Below are positions 1 to 6,755 of a DNA stretch of 12,480 nucleotides, one piece after another. This DNA is from JBGTHB01 sp041746415 (lineage in GTDB: Bacteria > Pseudomonadota > Gammaproteobacteria > Coxiellales > Coxiellaceae), in NCBI GenBank assembly GCA_041746415.1, contig JBGTHB010000159.1, forward strand, positions 1 to 12,480, in the 5' to 3' direction. The stretch's first letter is position 1; each line of letters starts with the position of its first letter. The notes below the pieces were generated by a model. That model made no database searches, was not told where the DNA came from, and saw only the letters and a list, made by a program, of their open reading frames with translations. Made by a program: the position numbers and the translations under genes.

Positions 1-732
1 CCGCAACGCGCGACGCCGCCTTAACCCAATCAGCGACGTGATTGGTCCTGATACAACATAAATTAAACCAATGACAGCTAATACCAGCGGCGGATTGGTT
101 GCCACCAACACAATGACCAATACAATTGCCAGCATCGCAATAAACGAAACGCGATTGCGCAAATCCAAATCTTTAAAGCTGCGGTAACGAAAAGTGCTGA
201 CTTTTAACAGTGCCACCACCACCGTAATTAATGCCATGGGCAAGGCAAGCTCATGACCATTTAAACCCAAGCGCACGCCGACCCACACTAAGCTCGCCAT
301 CATACCTGCTGCAGCCGGTGTCGCCAAACCTTGAAAATAGCGTTTATTGGGCTTGGCTAATTGCGTGTTAAAACGGGCTAAACGTAATGCGGTACAAGCG
401 GCATACAAAAATGCAGCGAGCCAGCCCACCTTGCCCAGTGAACCAAGCGACCAGCTATACAAAACCAGTGCCGGTGTCACACCAAAGCACAGCATGTCAG
501 AAAGACTATCTAATTGCGCACCAAATTCAGTTTGTGAATGGGTCAAGCGCGCCACCCGTCCATCTAAACTATCCAGTATGCCTGCCACAAAAATACCAAT
601 CACCGCATTTTCATACAAACCATGCATGCCCGCTACAATGGCATAAAAGCCGGAAAACATCGCTGCCATGGTAAATAAGTTAGGTAGAAGATAAATTCCA
701 CGAAGCCGTTTGGGTTGTTCAGGAGTTGTCAT
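1..732 (-). CDS. pssA: CDP-diacylglycerol--serine O-phosphatidyltransferase, partial (C-terminus beyond window)
   Basis: Phosphatidylserine synthase of the CDP-alcohol phosphatidyltransferase family. It transfers a phosphatidyl group from CDP-diacylglycerol to L-serine at the inner membrane, the first committed step towards phosphatidylethanolamine. Reading the minus strand from 732 gives 244 codons with no stop before the window edge. The family signature DGxxARx8GxxxDxxxD is complete: D57, G58, A61, R62, G71, D75, D79. Several hydrophobic segments follow (about residues 15-55, 80-110, 135-185 and 195-235), as expected for a polytopic enzyme. The last residues in view are arginine-rich, and the family is usually about 250-280 residues, so little is missing. 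The ATG at 732 is preceded by AGGA about 8 bases upstream. The gene is divergent from the DUF3579/clsB/crcB operon. The serine-specific assignment rests on overall resemblance to PssA; a related CDP-alcohol transferase such as PgsA is less likely. Confidence 0.9.
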   Translation of the reverse strand, partial: MTTPEQPKRLRGIYLLPNLFTMAAMFSGFYAIVAGMHGLYENAVIGIFVAGILDSLDGRVARLTHSQTEFGAQLDSLSDMLCFGVTPALVLYSWSLGSLGKVGWLAAFLYAACTALRLARFNTQLAKPNKRYFQGLATPAAAGMMASLVWVGVRLGLNGHELALPMALITVVVALLKVSTFRYRSFKDLDLRNRVSFIAMLAIVLVIVLVATNPPLVLAVIGLIYVVSGPITSLIGLRRRRALR

Positions 733-808
733 GATATGTCCTGGTGCTGACCTTATTAATGCTATACTATCGCGACCTCAACCATACAACATTATTTATA
801 ATAAAGAA
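733..808. promoter_or_regulatory. Divergent promoter region between pssA and the DUF3579-clsB-crcB operon
   Basis: This 76-base gap separates two divergent start codons and must hold promoters for both sides. On the plus strand there is an extended -10 (TGC then TATACT, 760-768), and separately a perfect TATAAT at 797-802 only six bases before the ATG at 809. Neither has a good -35 at 16-18 bases. On the minus strand TTGAGG, a 17-base spacer and TAATAA is a weak pssA candidate; TTGTAT, 17 bases and TATAGC is an alternative. Only the -10 elements on the plus strand are reasonably persuasive. Confidence 0.45.
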
Positions 809-1096
809 ATGAGCGATAAGCCTAAAAAAATCATCATCGAAGGCGTTACCGAAGCAGGTGAAACCTTCCGACCGAGTGATTGGGCAGATCGCATGAGCGG
901 CTCTCTATCCACTTTTCGCAAACATCGCATCCAATATTCCCCAATGCTGCAACCTTCCATGAAGGATGGCCACAAATGTGTAATACTGGATCAGAAGCTT
1001 AAGGAAACCAACCCTGACTTATATAAGTCTATTATGGAGTTTGCCAAAACAAACAATCTTAAAATCTGCAATGAAGACGAGCAAAACAACGATTGA
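809..1096 (+). CDS. DUF3579 family protein
   Basis: A 95-residue soluble protein resembling the DUF3579 family of small proteobacterial proteins, whose function I do not know. The recognisable parts are an N-terminal IIIEGVT segment, a TFRPSDWADR block (about residues 19-28), LSTF followed by a YSP motif, and a central VxxLDxKL-like stretch. There is no signal peptide or membrane segment, so it is likely cytoplasmic. The frame stays open upstream to about 710, but the conserved part begins at the ATG at 809, and the residues before it look like untranslated promoter DNA; 95 residues is normal for the family. No clear Shine-Dalgarno is visible. It is first in an operon with clsB, whose start lies inside its last 26 bases, so the two are probably translationally coupled. 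Confidence 0.8.
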   Translation: MSDKPKKIIIEGVTEAGETFRPSDWADRMSGSLSTFRKHRIQYSPMLQPSMKDGHKCVILDQKLKETNPDLYKSIMEFAKTNNLKICNEDEQNND

Positions 1097-2216
1097 ACAA
1101 ATTTTCGCAAATGGTAAAAGCCATTTCGCAGCGCTATTAGCGGATATTGAAAACGCACAACTCTCCATTGATCTTGAAACCTACTTATTCCATAACGACC
1201 ATCTCGGACAGCGCGTTGCTGAAGCGTTAATGCAAGCAGCAAAACGCGGCGTTATTGTGCGCGTGATGGTTGATGGTTGCGGCAGCCCTTATTGGACCAC
1301 CAGCTTTGCTCGCAAACTAGAACGCGCCGGGGCTTTTACAAAAGTGTTTCATCCGTTTCCCTGGCAGCTGTGGAATTGGTCACGCTCAGTGGTGCGCTTA
1401 CCCTTAGTTTTAAAATGGATCTATTTTTTATTAAAAGCGAATTTTCGCAACCATCGTAAAGTTTGCATTATTGATAAGCAAATTGCGTACATAGGTAGTT
1501 TCAATATCAGCAAGTGCCATTTAGACCGTTCTGATGGTGGCGATGGTTGGCGCGATACCTCGGTGCGTTTGTCACAAATTGATTTAACGGAATTAAATAG
1601 TGCTTTTGATTGCGCTTGGGAACATCGCACCATCAAAGAACGCCTGCGCGAAATCTTCAAACACATTCGCATGGATCCAGCAATCCGTTTAAATTATTCA
1701 CGCCATCGTCGTCGCATTCTTTATAAAAATTTATTACGCCGTATTGGTCAATGCACCAAACGCATCTGGATTACCAACGCCTACTTTGTGCCGGATAATT
1801 TCTTATTGCGCCGCTTAAAAGATGCCGCCAGTCGTGGCGTTGATGTGCGAATTTTATTACCGAGGAAATCAGATGTGCTTATGATGCCTTGGGCTTCTTG
1901 CACATTTTACTACAGCTTGTTAAAAACCGGTGTACGTATTTTTGAATATTTGCCCAGCATGTTGCACACTAAATCACTAATATTAGATGATTGGGTTTTA
2001 ATTGGATCCAGCAATTTAAATCATCGCAGCTTATTACACGACCTTGAAGCAGACATTCGCATCACCACACCTGCTGCCAAAGAAAATGTCATCCAGTATT
2101 TTTTAGAAGATTTAAAACAAACAAAAGAAATTTCACTCGAAAGCTGGAAAGGAATGCGTCCAGCAAGACAGCGTTTTTTGGGGCGATTAGTATTATATAT
2201 TAAGTATTGGATCTGA
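1071..2216 (+). CDS. clsB: Cardiolipin synthase, ClsB-type (phospholipase D superfamily)
   Basis: A 381-residue member of the phospholipase D superfamily with two HKD catalytic motifs (HxKx4D): H128/K130/D135, followed by IGSFN, and H299/K301/D306, followed by IGSSN. The N-terminal part (about residues 12-72: NGKSHFAALLADIENA, LETYLF, AAKRGV, MVDGCGS) resembles ClsB (YbhO) rather than ClsA, which has two N-terminal membrane helices absent here. ClsB-type enzymes make cardiolipin from phosphatidylglycerol or related lipids at the cytoplasmic face of the inner membrane. Many Arg and Lys residues (for example 211-224) fit membrane contact. The ATG at 1071 is chosen because it gives a ClsB-like N-terminus; a TTG at 1041 would add ten residues. 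The start overlaps the DUF3579 gene by 26 bases and lacks a clear ribosome binding site, suggesting coupling. crcB follows after four bases. Exact lipid specificity cannot be read from sequence. Confidence 0.88.
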   Translation: MKTSKTTIEQIFANGKSHFAALLADIENAQLSIDLETYLFHNDHLGQRVAEALMQAAKRGVIVRVMVDGCGSPYWTTSFARKLERAGAFTKVFHPFPWQLWNWSRSVVRLPLVLKWIYFLLKANFRNHRKVCIIDKQIAYIGSFNISKCHLDRSDGGDGWRDTSVRLSQIDLTELNSAFDCAWEHRTIKERLREIFKHIRMDPAIRLNYSRHRRRILYKNLLRRIGQCTKRIWITNAYFVPDNFLLRRLKDAASRGVDVRILLPRKSDVLMMPWASCTFYYSLLKTGVRIFEYLPSMLHTKSLILDDWVLIGSSNLNHRSLLHDLEADIRITTPAAKENVIQYFLEDLKQTKEISLESWKGMRPARQRFLGRLVLYIKYWI

Positions 2217-2220
2217 TCGT

Positions 2221-2583
2221 ATGAAAACATGGATTGCTATTTTTTGCGGTGGTGGCTTAGGTGCCTTAACACGTTATGTGGTTGGTCAAGCCACCGCTTT
2301 TTTTCTTGTTACAACTTTTCCTCTGGCAACACTATTAATTAATCTCACCGGTTGTCTTTTGTATGGCATTGCTGGCGCCATGTTAAAAAGCCATCATCCG
2401 AATTGGCTTAGTGCGCTTATTTTGATTGGCTTTCTCGGTGGCTATACTACTTTTTCAACTTACATGGCAGATAATGTTGGTCTTTTGGAGTTAAACCAAT
2501 TGGCTTTTATGTGGTTAAATCTAGCAGGGCAAGTAATAATGGGTTTTGGTGCTTTTATATTAGGCCGCTGGTTGGTTACCTAA
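2221..2583 (+). CDS. crcB: Fluoride ion channel CrcB/Fluc
   Basis: A 120-residue, four-helix membrane protein of the CrcB (Fluc) family. These work as dual-topology dimers that export fluoride from the cytoplasm. Diagnostic motifs are present in order: GGGLGALTRY (residues 10-19), PLATLLINLTG with the pore Asn (N41), and GFLGGYTTFSTY (70-81). The last carries the family's TTFST signature, but the second phenylalanine of the Phe box is Tyr (Y81) here. Length is typical. A weak GGAT precedes the ATG by about 8 bases. The gene lies four bases after clsB, so it is almost certainly cotranscribed, and there is no room for a fluoride riboswitch directly upstream. It is the last gene of the plus-strand operon and is convergent with the epimerase gene. 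Confidence 0.95.
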   Translation: MKTWIAIFCGGGLGALTRYVVGQATAFFLVTTFPLATLLINLTGCLLYGIAGAMLKSHHPNWLSALILIGFLGGYTTFSTYMADNVGLLELNQLAFMWLNLAGQVIMGFGAFILGRWLVT

Positions 2584-2594
2584 AAATAAGCATC

Positions 2595-2611
2595 ATCTCG
2601 CATCGCGAGAT
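2595..2611. terminator. Hairpin in convergent intergenic region, possible weak bidirectional terminator
   Basis: A perfect 7-bp inverted repeat (ATCTCGC / GCGAGAT) with a 3-base loop lies between the convergent ends of crcB and the epimerase gene. On the minus strand a T-rich stretch (TTATTTTTA) follows a few bases after the stem. On the plus strand there is no T-run. Position and symmetry suggest a terminator, but the stem is short and the U-tracts are poor. Confidence 0.4.
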
Positions 2612-2653
2612 AACTAATATTGACCGAAACCTAATTAAATTTAAGTAGCAATA

Positions 2654-3571
2654 TTACTTATTCAGCAGCCTCTCCACACTTAACGAGAGCAGTCCCGTTT
2701 CCGTTTGGCCCGGCTCCAACCAGCGCATAGCGTGGGGTGAATTCATGGCATTGGGATAAGCCATCCACGGCTCAACACAAAAAAATGGTTTTTCTGGCAT
2801 CGTATAGAGTTGCACGTAAGGAAACAAATTCGGATCTTCGACTCCCAATGCAGTCATAAGCAAACTGTCACCATCTGGAAATAACAAGCGCGTTGATTTA
2901 TTTTGCCCCACTAACGTTAGCTGCTCATTAAGCTGTGGATTAGTAATGGAACTTGGCAAAGCAAACAACTCTGTTTCACCAATAATCTGCGTCAAATTTT
3001 CATTGTAAACAAAACGTTTTGTTGGCTGATAGTCTACTATCACTGCCGATTTTTTATTTTGCGGCGTCAAAAAATACGGATGAAATCCGGCGCTATAAGG
3101 CAGACATTTTGTATCGTTGTTTGTATATTGTTGTTTGCAAATTAATTTGCTCGCAGTTAACTCATAGCGCAATCGCACTTCAAAACGAAATGGATATTGC
3201 GCTATGGTTTTACTGTTTTCGTTTAACACCAGTTCAATAAACCCTTCGCCCACTGCTGCAATTTGCCACGGGCTGTTCCATGCAAAACCGTGAATAGGCA
3301 ACTGGTATTCTTTGCCAGCATACACATAACAACCACGCTGTCCGTCGTGTTCTAAGCGCGCGCACACCGGAAATAGAAAAGGCCAACCACCAGGTAAGTC
3401 GGTAATATGCTCATCCCAAACAAAATCGTGTAAATATAAGCGCTCACTCACGCCTTCGCTACCTTGCAAACACAACGAACTCATCATGCCGCCGCGTTGA
3501 GGCACAAAATCAGCGCGTGCTTTACTACAAACGGAATGTATCGTAATGATATCAAAATCGGCTTTACTCAT
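2654..3571 (-). CDS. Aldose 1-epimerase family protein (LacX/mutarotase-like)
   Basis: A 305-residue protein of the aldose 1-epimerase (galactose mutarotase) superfamily, which interconverts alpha and beta anomers of sugars or sugar phosphates in the cytoplasm. Visible landmarks are PFLFPVCARL (64-73, with the substrate-binding Arg R72), LPIHGFAW (91-98, H94), YSAGFHPYF (159-167, H164 as the likely catalytic acid) and FFCVEPW (263-269, E267 as the likely catalytic base). The FPVxxRL...GKEYxLPIHGFA pattern is closest to the LacX-like and hexose-6-phosphate mutarotase branches, so the actual sugar is unknown and I give no symbol. No signal peptide is seen. The ATG at 3571 lies within the last 8 bases of the upstream membrane-protein gene, so translation is probably coupled. 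It is last in a coaA-led operon. Confidence 0.82.
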   Translation of the reverse strand: MSKADFDIITIHSVCSKARADFVPQRGGMMSSLCLQGSEGVSERLYLHDFVWDEHITDLPGGWPFLFPVCARLEHDGQRGCYVYAGKEYQLPIHGFAWNSPWQIAAVGEGFIELVLNENSKTIAQYPFRFEVRLRYELTASKLICKQQYTNNDTKCLPYSAGFHPYFLTPQNKKSAVIVDYQPTKRFVYNENLTQIIGETELFALPSSITNPQLNEQLTLVGQNKSTRLLFPDGDSLLMTALGVEDPNLFPYVQLYTMPEKPFFCVEPWMAYPNAMNSPHAMRWLEPGQTETGLLSLSVERLLNK

Positions 3572-4010
3572 ATTTTTTTCGTTTCAATCGCACCAGAAAA
3601 AACCACAACACCGCTATCACCACGCAATCATAACCAACGTGTAATATCAAAATGGCGCTGTTGCTTACTGTGTGGGTGAGGATGTCATTAAGATGCACCA
3701 GTGATGCCAACGCTAAAAAAATTATCCAGCCTAGAGCCGGCACCAGCGCGGATGATTTTTGTGTCCACATAACGCATGCCGTTACCACCACCCAGCTTAA
3801 CACCGCAGCAGCATAACTTAATAAATGCGGCGTAGTAATTGCCACACGCAACGCCACCACTAAACCACTTAGCACTAAATTAAAAAATAAAAAATAGCGA
3901 TAATATAGCCACAGCACAGTGATTTCTGGCTGAGCTCGGCTGTGAAAATACGCCAAAAAAAATGGCAACAATAAAAAAATAACGTTCAGCATTAATAAAT
4001 TTAAAAACAT
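3564..4010 (-). CDS. Small multi-pass membrane protein, unknown function
   Basis: I do not recognise this 148-residue protein. It is very hydrophobic, with about five predicted membrane segments (roughly residues 3-22, 37-57, 64-82, 88-107, 119-140). It ends in a basic tail (RLKRKKYE), which places the C-terminus in the cytoplasm by the positive-inside rule. The short loop between helices 4 and 5 contains H106, N108, D109 and H113, and helix 5 contains H124 and D128; these polar residues could be functional, but that is speculative. The start is well supported: AGGAGG lies just upstream of the ATG at 4010 and overlaps the coaA stop region. The gene begins 8 bases after coaA and overlaps the epimerase start by 8 bases, so the three genes form one tight operon. 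Confidence 0.75.
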   Translation of the reverse strand: MFLNLLMLNVIFLLLPFFLAYFHSRAQPEITVLWLYYRYFLFFNLVLSGLVVALRVAITTPHLLSYAAAVLSWVVVTACVMWTQKSSALVPALGWIIFLALASLVHLNDILTHTVSNSAILILHVGYDCVVIAVLWFFLVRLKRKKYE

Positions 4011-4018
4011 TCTCCCTC

Positions 4019-4960
4019 CTAGAGCTTACGTAAGCTCACCTGTTCAACAGCATGTTTTTCGCCTTTAGTGAGAATTAAATTGGCACGATATTTAAAGGGC
4101 AGAATATTTTGCGTTAAATTTTCTTCATTGATTTCACACCAAACACGCTCTGCAAATTTCATCACTTCTTCTTGTGTCATTTTCGTTAAAAAATGAAAGT
4201 AGGCATCGGGGGCTTGAAATGGTCCGCGCCAAAATGTCATCACACGCTCTAAAAACCATTTTTTAATTAAGTTGCTATCTGCATCGACATACAGTGAAAA
4301 ATCCAAATAATCTGACACAAACAATGAGGCTTGATTGGGTTTGTTAATCTGCAAAATATTCAACCCTTCTAAAATCACAATATCGGGCGCCTGTAAAATT
4401 TGTTGTTTATTAGGTAGCACGTCATAGTGATGATGGGAATAAATTGGCACACTAATATTTTTTTCACCAGACTTGATGCGATGCAATACATTCAACAATT
4501 TTCCCACATCATAACTTTCAGGAAAGCCTTTGCGCTGCATTAAATTACGTGCTTGAAGTTCCTTGGTTGAATATAAAAATCCATCTGTGGTAACAATCTC
4601 CACTACTGGATGATTTGGCCACCGTGACAACAATGCTTGGAGCACACGCGACGTAGTGCTTTTTCCTACTGCAACACTTCCGGCAACACCAATCACATAG
4701 GGCACCTTTGGATAAGAATGACTTAAAAAACGCGCTGTTGCTTGATGCAGCTGTTGCACATCGGTGACATAGAAACTTAATAAGCGCGACAACGGCAAAT
4801 ACACTTGCTCCACTTCTTCAAGTGACACAGGATCACTAAAACCATTGAGCTTTTCCATATCGCGCTGTGTTAGTGTTAACGGTTCTTCACTGCGTAATTG
4901 CTGCCATTGATCACGCTCAAAATGATCATAAGCTAAATCTGGATTCAAAAAATCGGTCAT
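4019..4960 (-). CDS. coaA: Type I pantothenate kinase
   Basis: Phosphorylates pantothenate with ATP to 4'-phosphopantothenate, the first and rate-controlling step of coenzyme A synthesis, in the cytoplasm. The 313 residues match the bacterial type I (prokaryotic CoaA) enzyme along their whole length; the E. coli enzyme is 316. The Walker A loop is GSVAVGKST at 94-102 (K100). It is followed by VTTDGFLY (123-130), KGFPESYD (144-151), the YSHHHYD segment (174-180), ILEGLN (196-201), FVSDYLDFSLYVDA and the C-terminal NLILTKGEKHAVEQV region. In known CoaA enzymes the corresponding regions bind ATP and pantothenate and take part in feedback inhibition by CoA. The ATG at 4960 matches the family start; the ribosome binding site is weak. 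It is first of three minus-strand genes and divergent from tamA. Confidence 0.97.
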   Translation of the reverse strand: MTDFLNPDLAYDHFERDQWQQLRSEEPLTLTQRDMEKLNGFSDPVSLEEVEQVYLPLSRLLSFYVTDVQQLHQATARFLSHSYPKVPYVIGVAGSVAVGKSTTSRVLQALLSRWPNHPVVEIVTTDGFLYSTKELQARNLMQRKGFPESYDVGKLLNVLHRIKSGEKNISVPIYSHHHYDVLPNKQQILQAPDIVILEGLNILQINKPNQASLFVSDYLDFSLYVDADSNLIKKWFLERVMTFWRGPFQAPDAYFHFLTKMTQEEVMKFAERVWCEINEENLTQNILPFKYRANLILTKGEKHAVEQVSLRKL

Positions 4961-5012
4961 CTATTTTTCTCGAACTGTTCTGCCAAACAACTTCTTCCTC
5001 TATAATGGGCCA
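4961..5012. promoter_or_regulatory. Divergent coaA/tamA promoter region with perfect -10 for tamA
   Basis: Only 52 bases separate the coaA and tamA start codons. On the plus strand a perfect TATAAT (5001-5006) ends six bases before the tamA ATG at 5013, so transcription would be expected to begin at or beside the start codon. The matching -35 position (TTCTGC, 4978-4983, 17-base spacer) is weak. No clear minus-strand promoter for coaA can be picked out; it may lie inside the tamA 5' end. Confidence 0.5.
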
Positions 5013-6755
5013 ATGAGGGTGCTTATATTAAAGATGCTGGGATTGCTGTTGCTACTGTTTACGGTAGCCACCTTTGCAGCAACACCCACTAAAGCTAAGC
5101 CAATTAGCTATTCAATTCAAGGCATAACCGGCAAACCGCTAAAAAATATTCAAGCACGCCTCGATCAAAACGAAGCGGCCCTAGGAGGGAAATACACTGC
5201 TGAAACACTACGTCGCTTTCGGCATCATTTGGCTGAGGACGTACAAAATGCCATCCAACCTTATGGCTATTTTCAATCACAAGTCGCCACTTCATTGAAA
5301 AAAACCGCTCCCAAACAGTGGCTGATCACCATCAATGTTACACCTGGACCACGCCTGAAATTTACGCGCCTGTTGTTAAAGATCACGGGTGAAGGCGCGA
5401 GTGACCCTGAATTTATCCGGCTCAAACAACATTTTCCTGTCAAAGTCGGTGATTTTTTTGAAAGCGAGCAATACAGCGCTGCTAAAAGTGATTTGTTTTC
5501 AATTGCAGCAAACCGCGGCTATTTTCATGCCGGTTTGAAAAAAAACCAGCTCATTATTAATTTAAACAATTATACTTCCACTGTTATTTTACATTTCACC
5601 ACCGGTCCCAGATTTTACTTTGGCAACACCGTTTTTTCCAAAACCCCTTTTTATGAAAGTTTTTTAAGACGCTATTTGGATTACAAAGCGGGACAACCTT
5701 ATTTAGCACGAAAGCTCACCACCACTCGGGAAAATTTAGCCAATGCCAATTACTTTCAAGAAGTGGTTATTATTCCTAAAGCAAAAGACGCACTCAATTT
5801 ACATATTCCAATTGAAATAAAACTTAAACCAGCCGCACGTAAACAATATACATTCGGTTTGGGCTACGGCACCGATACCGGCATTCGCGGCATGGTGGGA
5901 ATGACTTACAACTGGGTGAATGGTTGGGGACACCGTTTTGATATGCTAGCACGCGGCTCTTTTATCAACAGCGAGGTCGCTGCTCACTACACTATTCCAG
6001 GCAAACACCCAGCGCGTGATCAATATATCATTAGCAGCGGCTTAGTACGTGAAAGTTTTGATACCGGTCAAAGTAATAGTGCGCGGCTTGGTGTTGCCTA
6101 CCAAACTATCGTGCGTGGCTGGCAACTGAGTGCCAACTTAATTTATCTCGATGAGCATTCGCATTTCCCCACGCTACCAGGCAATCCCACCGTAAATGCA
6201 AACTTAGTTTACCCAAGCCTAATTGCTCAGCGCCGAGTGGCAGATGATCAACTCAATCCCAGCAGAGGTTATTCCGTTTTGTTTGGCTTAGCAGGCGCGA
6301 GCGATAAAGTGTTGTCGCGCACCACATTTTTTCAAGTGCGCACTAATTTTAAAGCGCTGTATACGCTTTTTCATCGTTTGCGCGTTATTGTGCGTGCTGA
6401 CGGTGGTTATACGGATATTAAAGAAATCCAAAATTTACCCCTTACCTTACAACTTTATGCCGGTGGTTCTGAAAGCATTCGCGGCTATGTCTTTAATCAA
6501 TTTGGTCCTGGTCGTTTCATGTTGACCGGCACGTTTGAATTACAGCAAAGATTATTTGGTAATCTCTATGCCACTGGATTTATTGATGCGGGTAACGCCA
6601 CTAATAATTTTTATTTTAATCAATTAAATGTGGGCGTTGGTCCAGGATTAGCTTACTCCTCTCCCATTGGTCTTTTAGAAATTTCGTTTGCCAAAGCCAT
6701 CACCGCTCCCCACAAACCTTGGCTTATACAATTCACCATGGGGCCAATTGTATGA
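5013..6755 (+). CDS. tamA: Translocation and assembly module protein TamA (Omp85 family)
   Basis: An outer-membrane Omp85-family protein, partner of TamB; the TAM complex assists assembly of some outer-membrane proteins and is linked to phospholipid transport to the outer membrane. Its 580 residues match the E. coli TamA length (577). It has a signal peptide (hydrophobic core about 8-21, likely cleavage after TFA, residue 22), then POTRA-like repeats to about residue 270 and a C-terminal 16-strand barrel. The conserved barrel loop motif appears as GGSESIRGY at 484-492, with the invariant Arg R490. The protein ends in a beta-strand pattern (WLIQFTMGPIV), as TamA barrels do. The ATG at 5013 gives basic residues before the hydrophobic core; M8 (5034) is an alternative. 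No Shine-Dalgarno is present and TATAAT sits six bases upstream. The stop overlaps the tamB start. Confidence 0.93.
   Translation: MRVLILKMLGLLLLLFTVATFAATPTKAKPISYSIQGITGKPLKNIQARLDQNEAALGGKYTAETLRRFRHHLAEDVQNAIQPYGYFQSQVATSLKKTAPKQWLITINVTPGPRLKFTRLLLKITGEGASDPEFIRLKQHFPVKVGDFFESEQYSAAKSDLFSIAANRGYFHAGLKKNQLIINLNNYTSTVILHFTTGPRFYFGNTVFSKTPFYESFLRRYLDYKAGQPYLARKLTTTRENLANANYFQEVVIIPKAKDALNLHIPIEIKLKPAARKQYTFGLGYGTDTGIRGMVGMTYNWVNGWGHRFDMLARGSFINSEVAAHYTIPGKHPARDQYIISSGLVRESFDTGQSNSARLGVAYQTIVRGWQLSANLIYLDEHSHFPTLPGNPTVNANLVYPSLIAQRRVADDQLNPSRGYSVLFGLAGASDKVLSRTTFFQVRTNFKALYTLFHRLRVIVRADGGYTDIKEIQNLPLTLQLYAGGSESIRGYVFNQFGPGRFMLTGTFELQQRLFGNLYATGFIDAGNATNNFYFNQLNVGVGPGLAYSSPIGLLEISFAKAITAPHKPWLIQFTMGPIV

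Noticed and set aside
347..674. Two plus-strand open frames of 95-99 codons
   Set aside because: They lie antisense to pssA, whose catalytic motif is intact on the minus strand, and the translations resemble no protein family.
710..808. Upstream extension of the DUF3579 gene to 710
   Set aside because: The extra 33 residues cover the pssA 5' end and promoter elements, and the family-like sequence starts at the ATG at 809.
1041..1070. TTG start for clsB at 1041
   Set aside because: It is a rare start codon inside the DUF3579 gene, adds residues without ClsB resemblance, and has no better ribosome binding site.
2217..2220. Fluoride riboswitch upstream of crcB
   Set aside because: Only four bases separate clsB and crcB, leaving no room for the aptamer outside the coding sequence.
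2021..2230. Minus-strand open frame antisense to the clsB end
   Set aside because: It is a shadow of clsB and crosses into the crcB start; no motif or ribosome binding site supports it.
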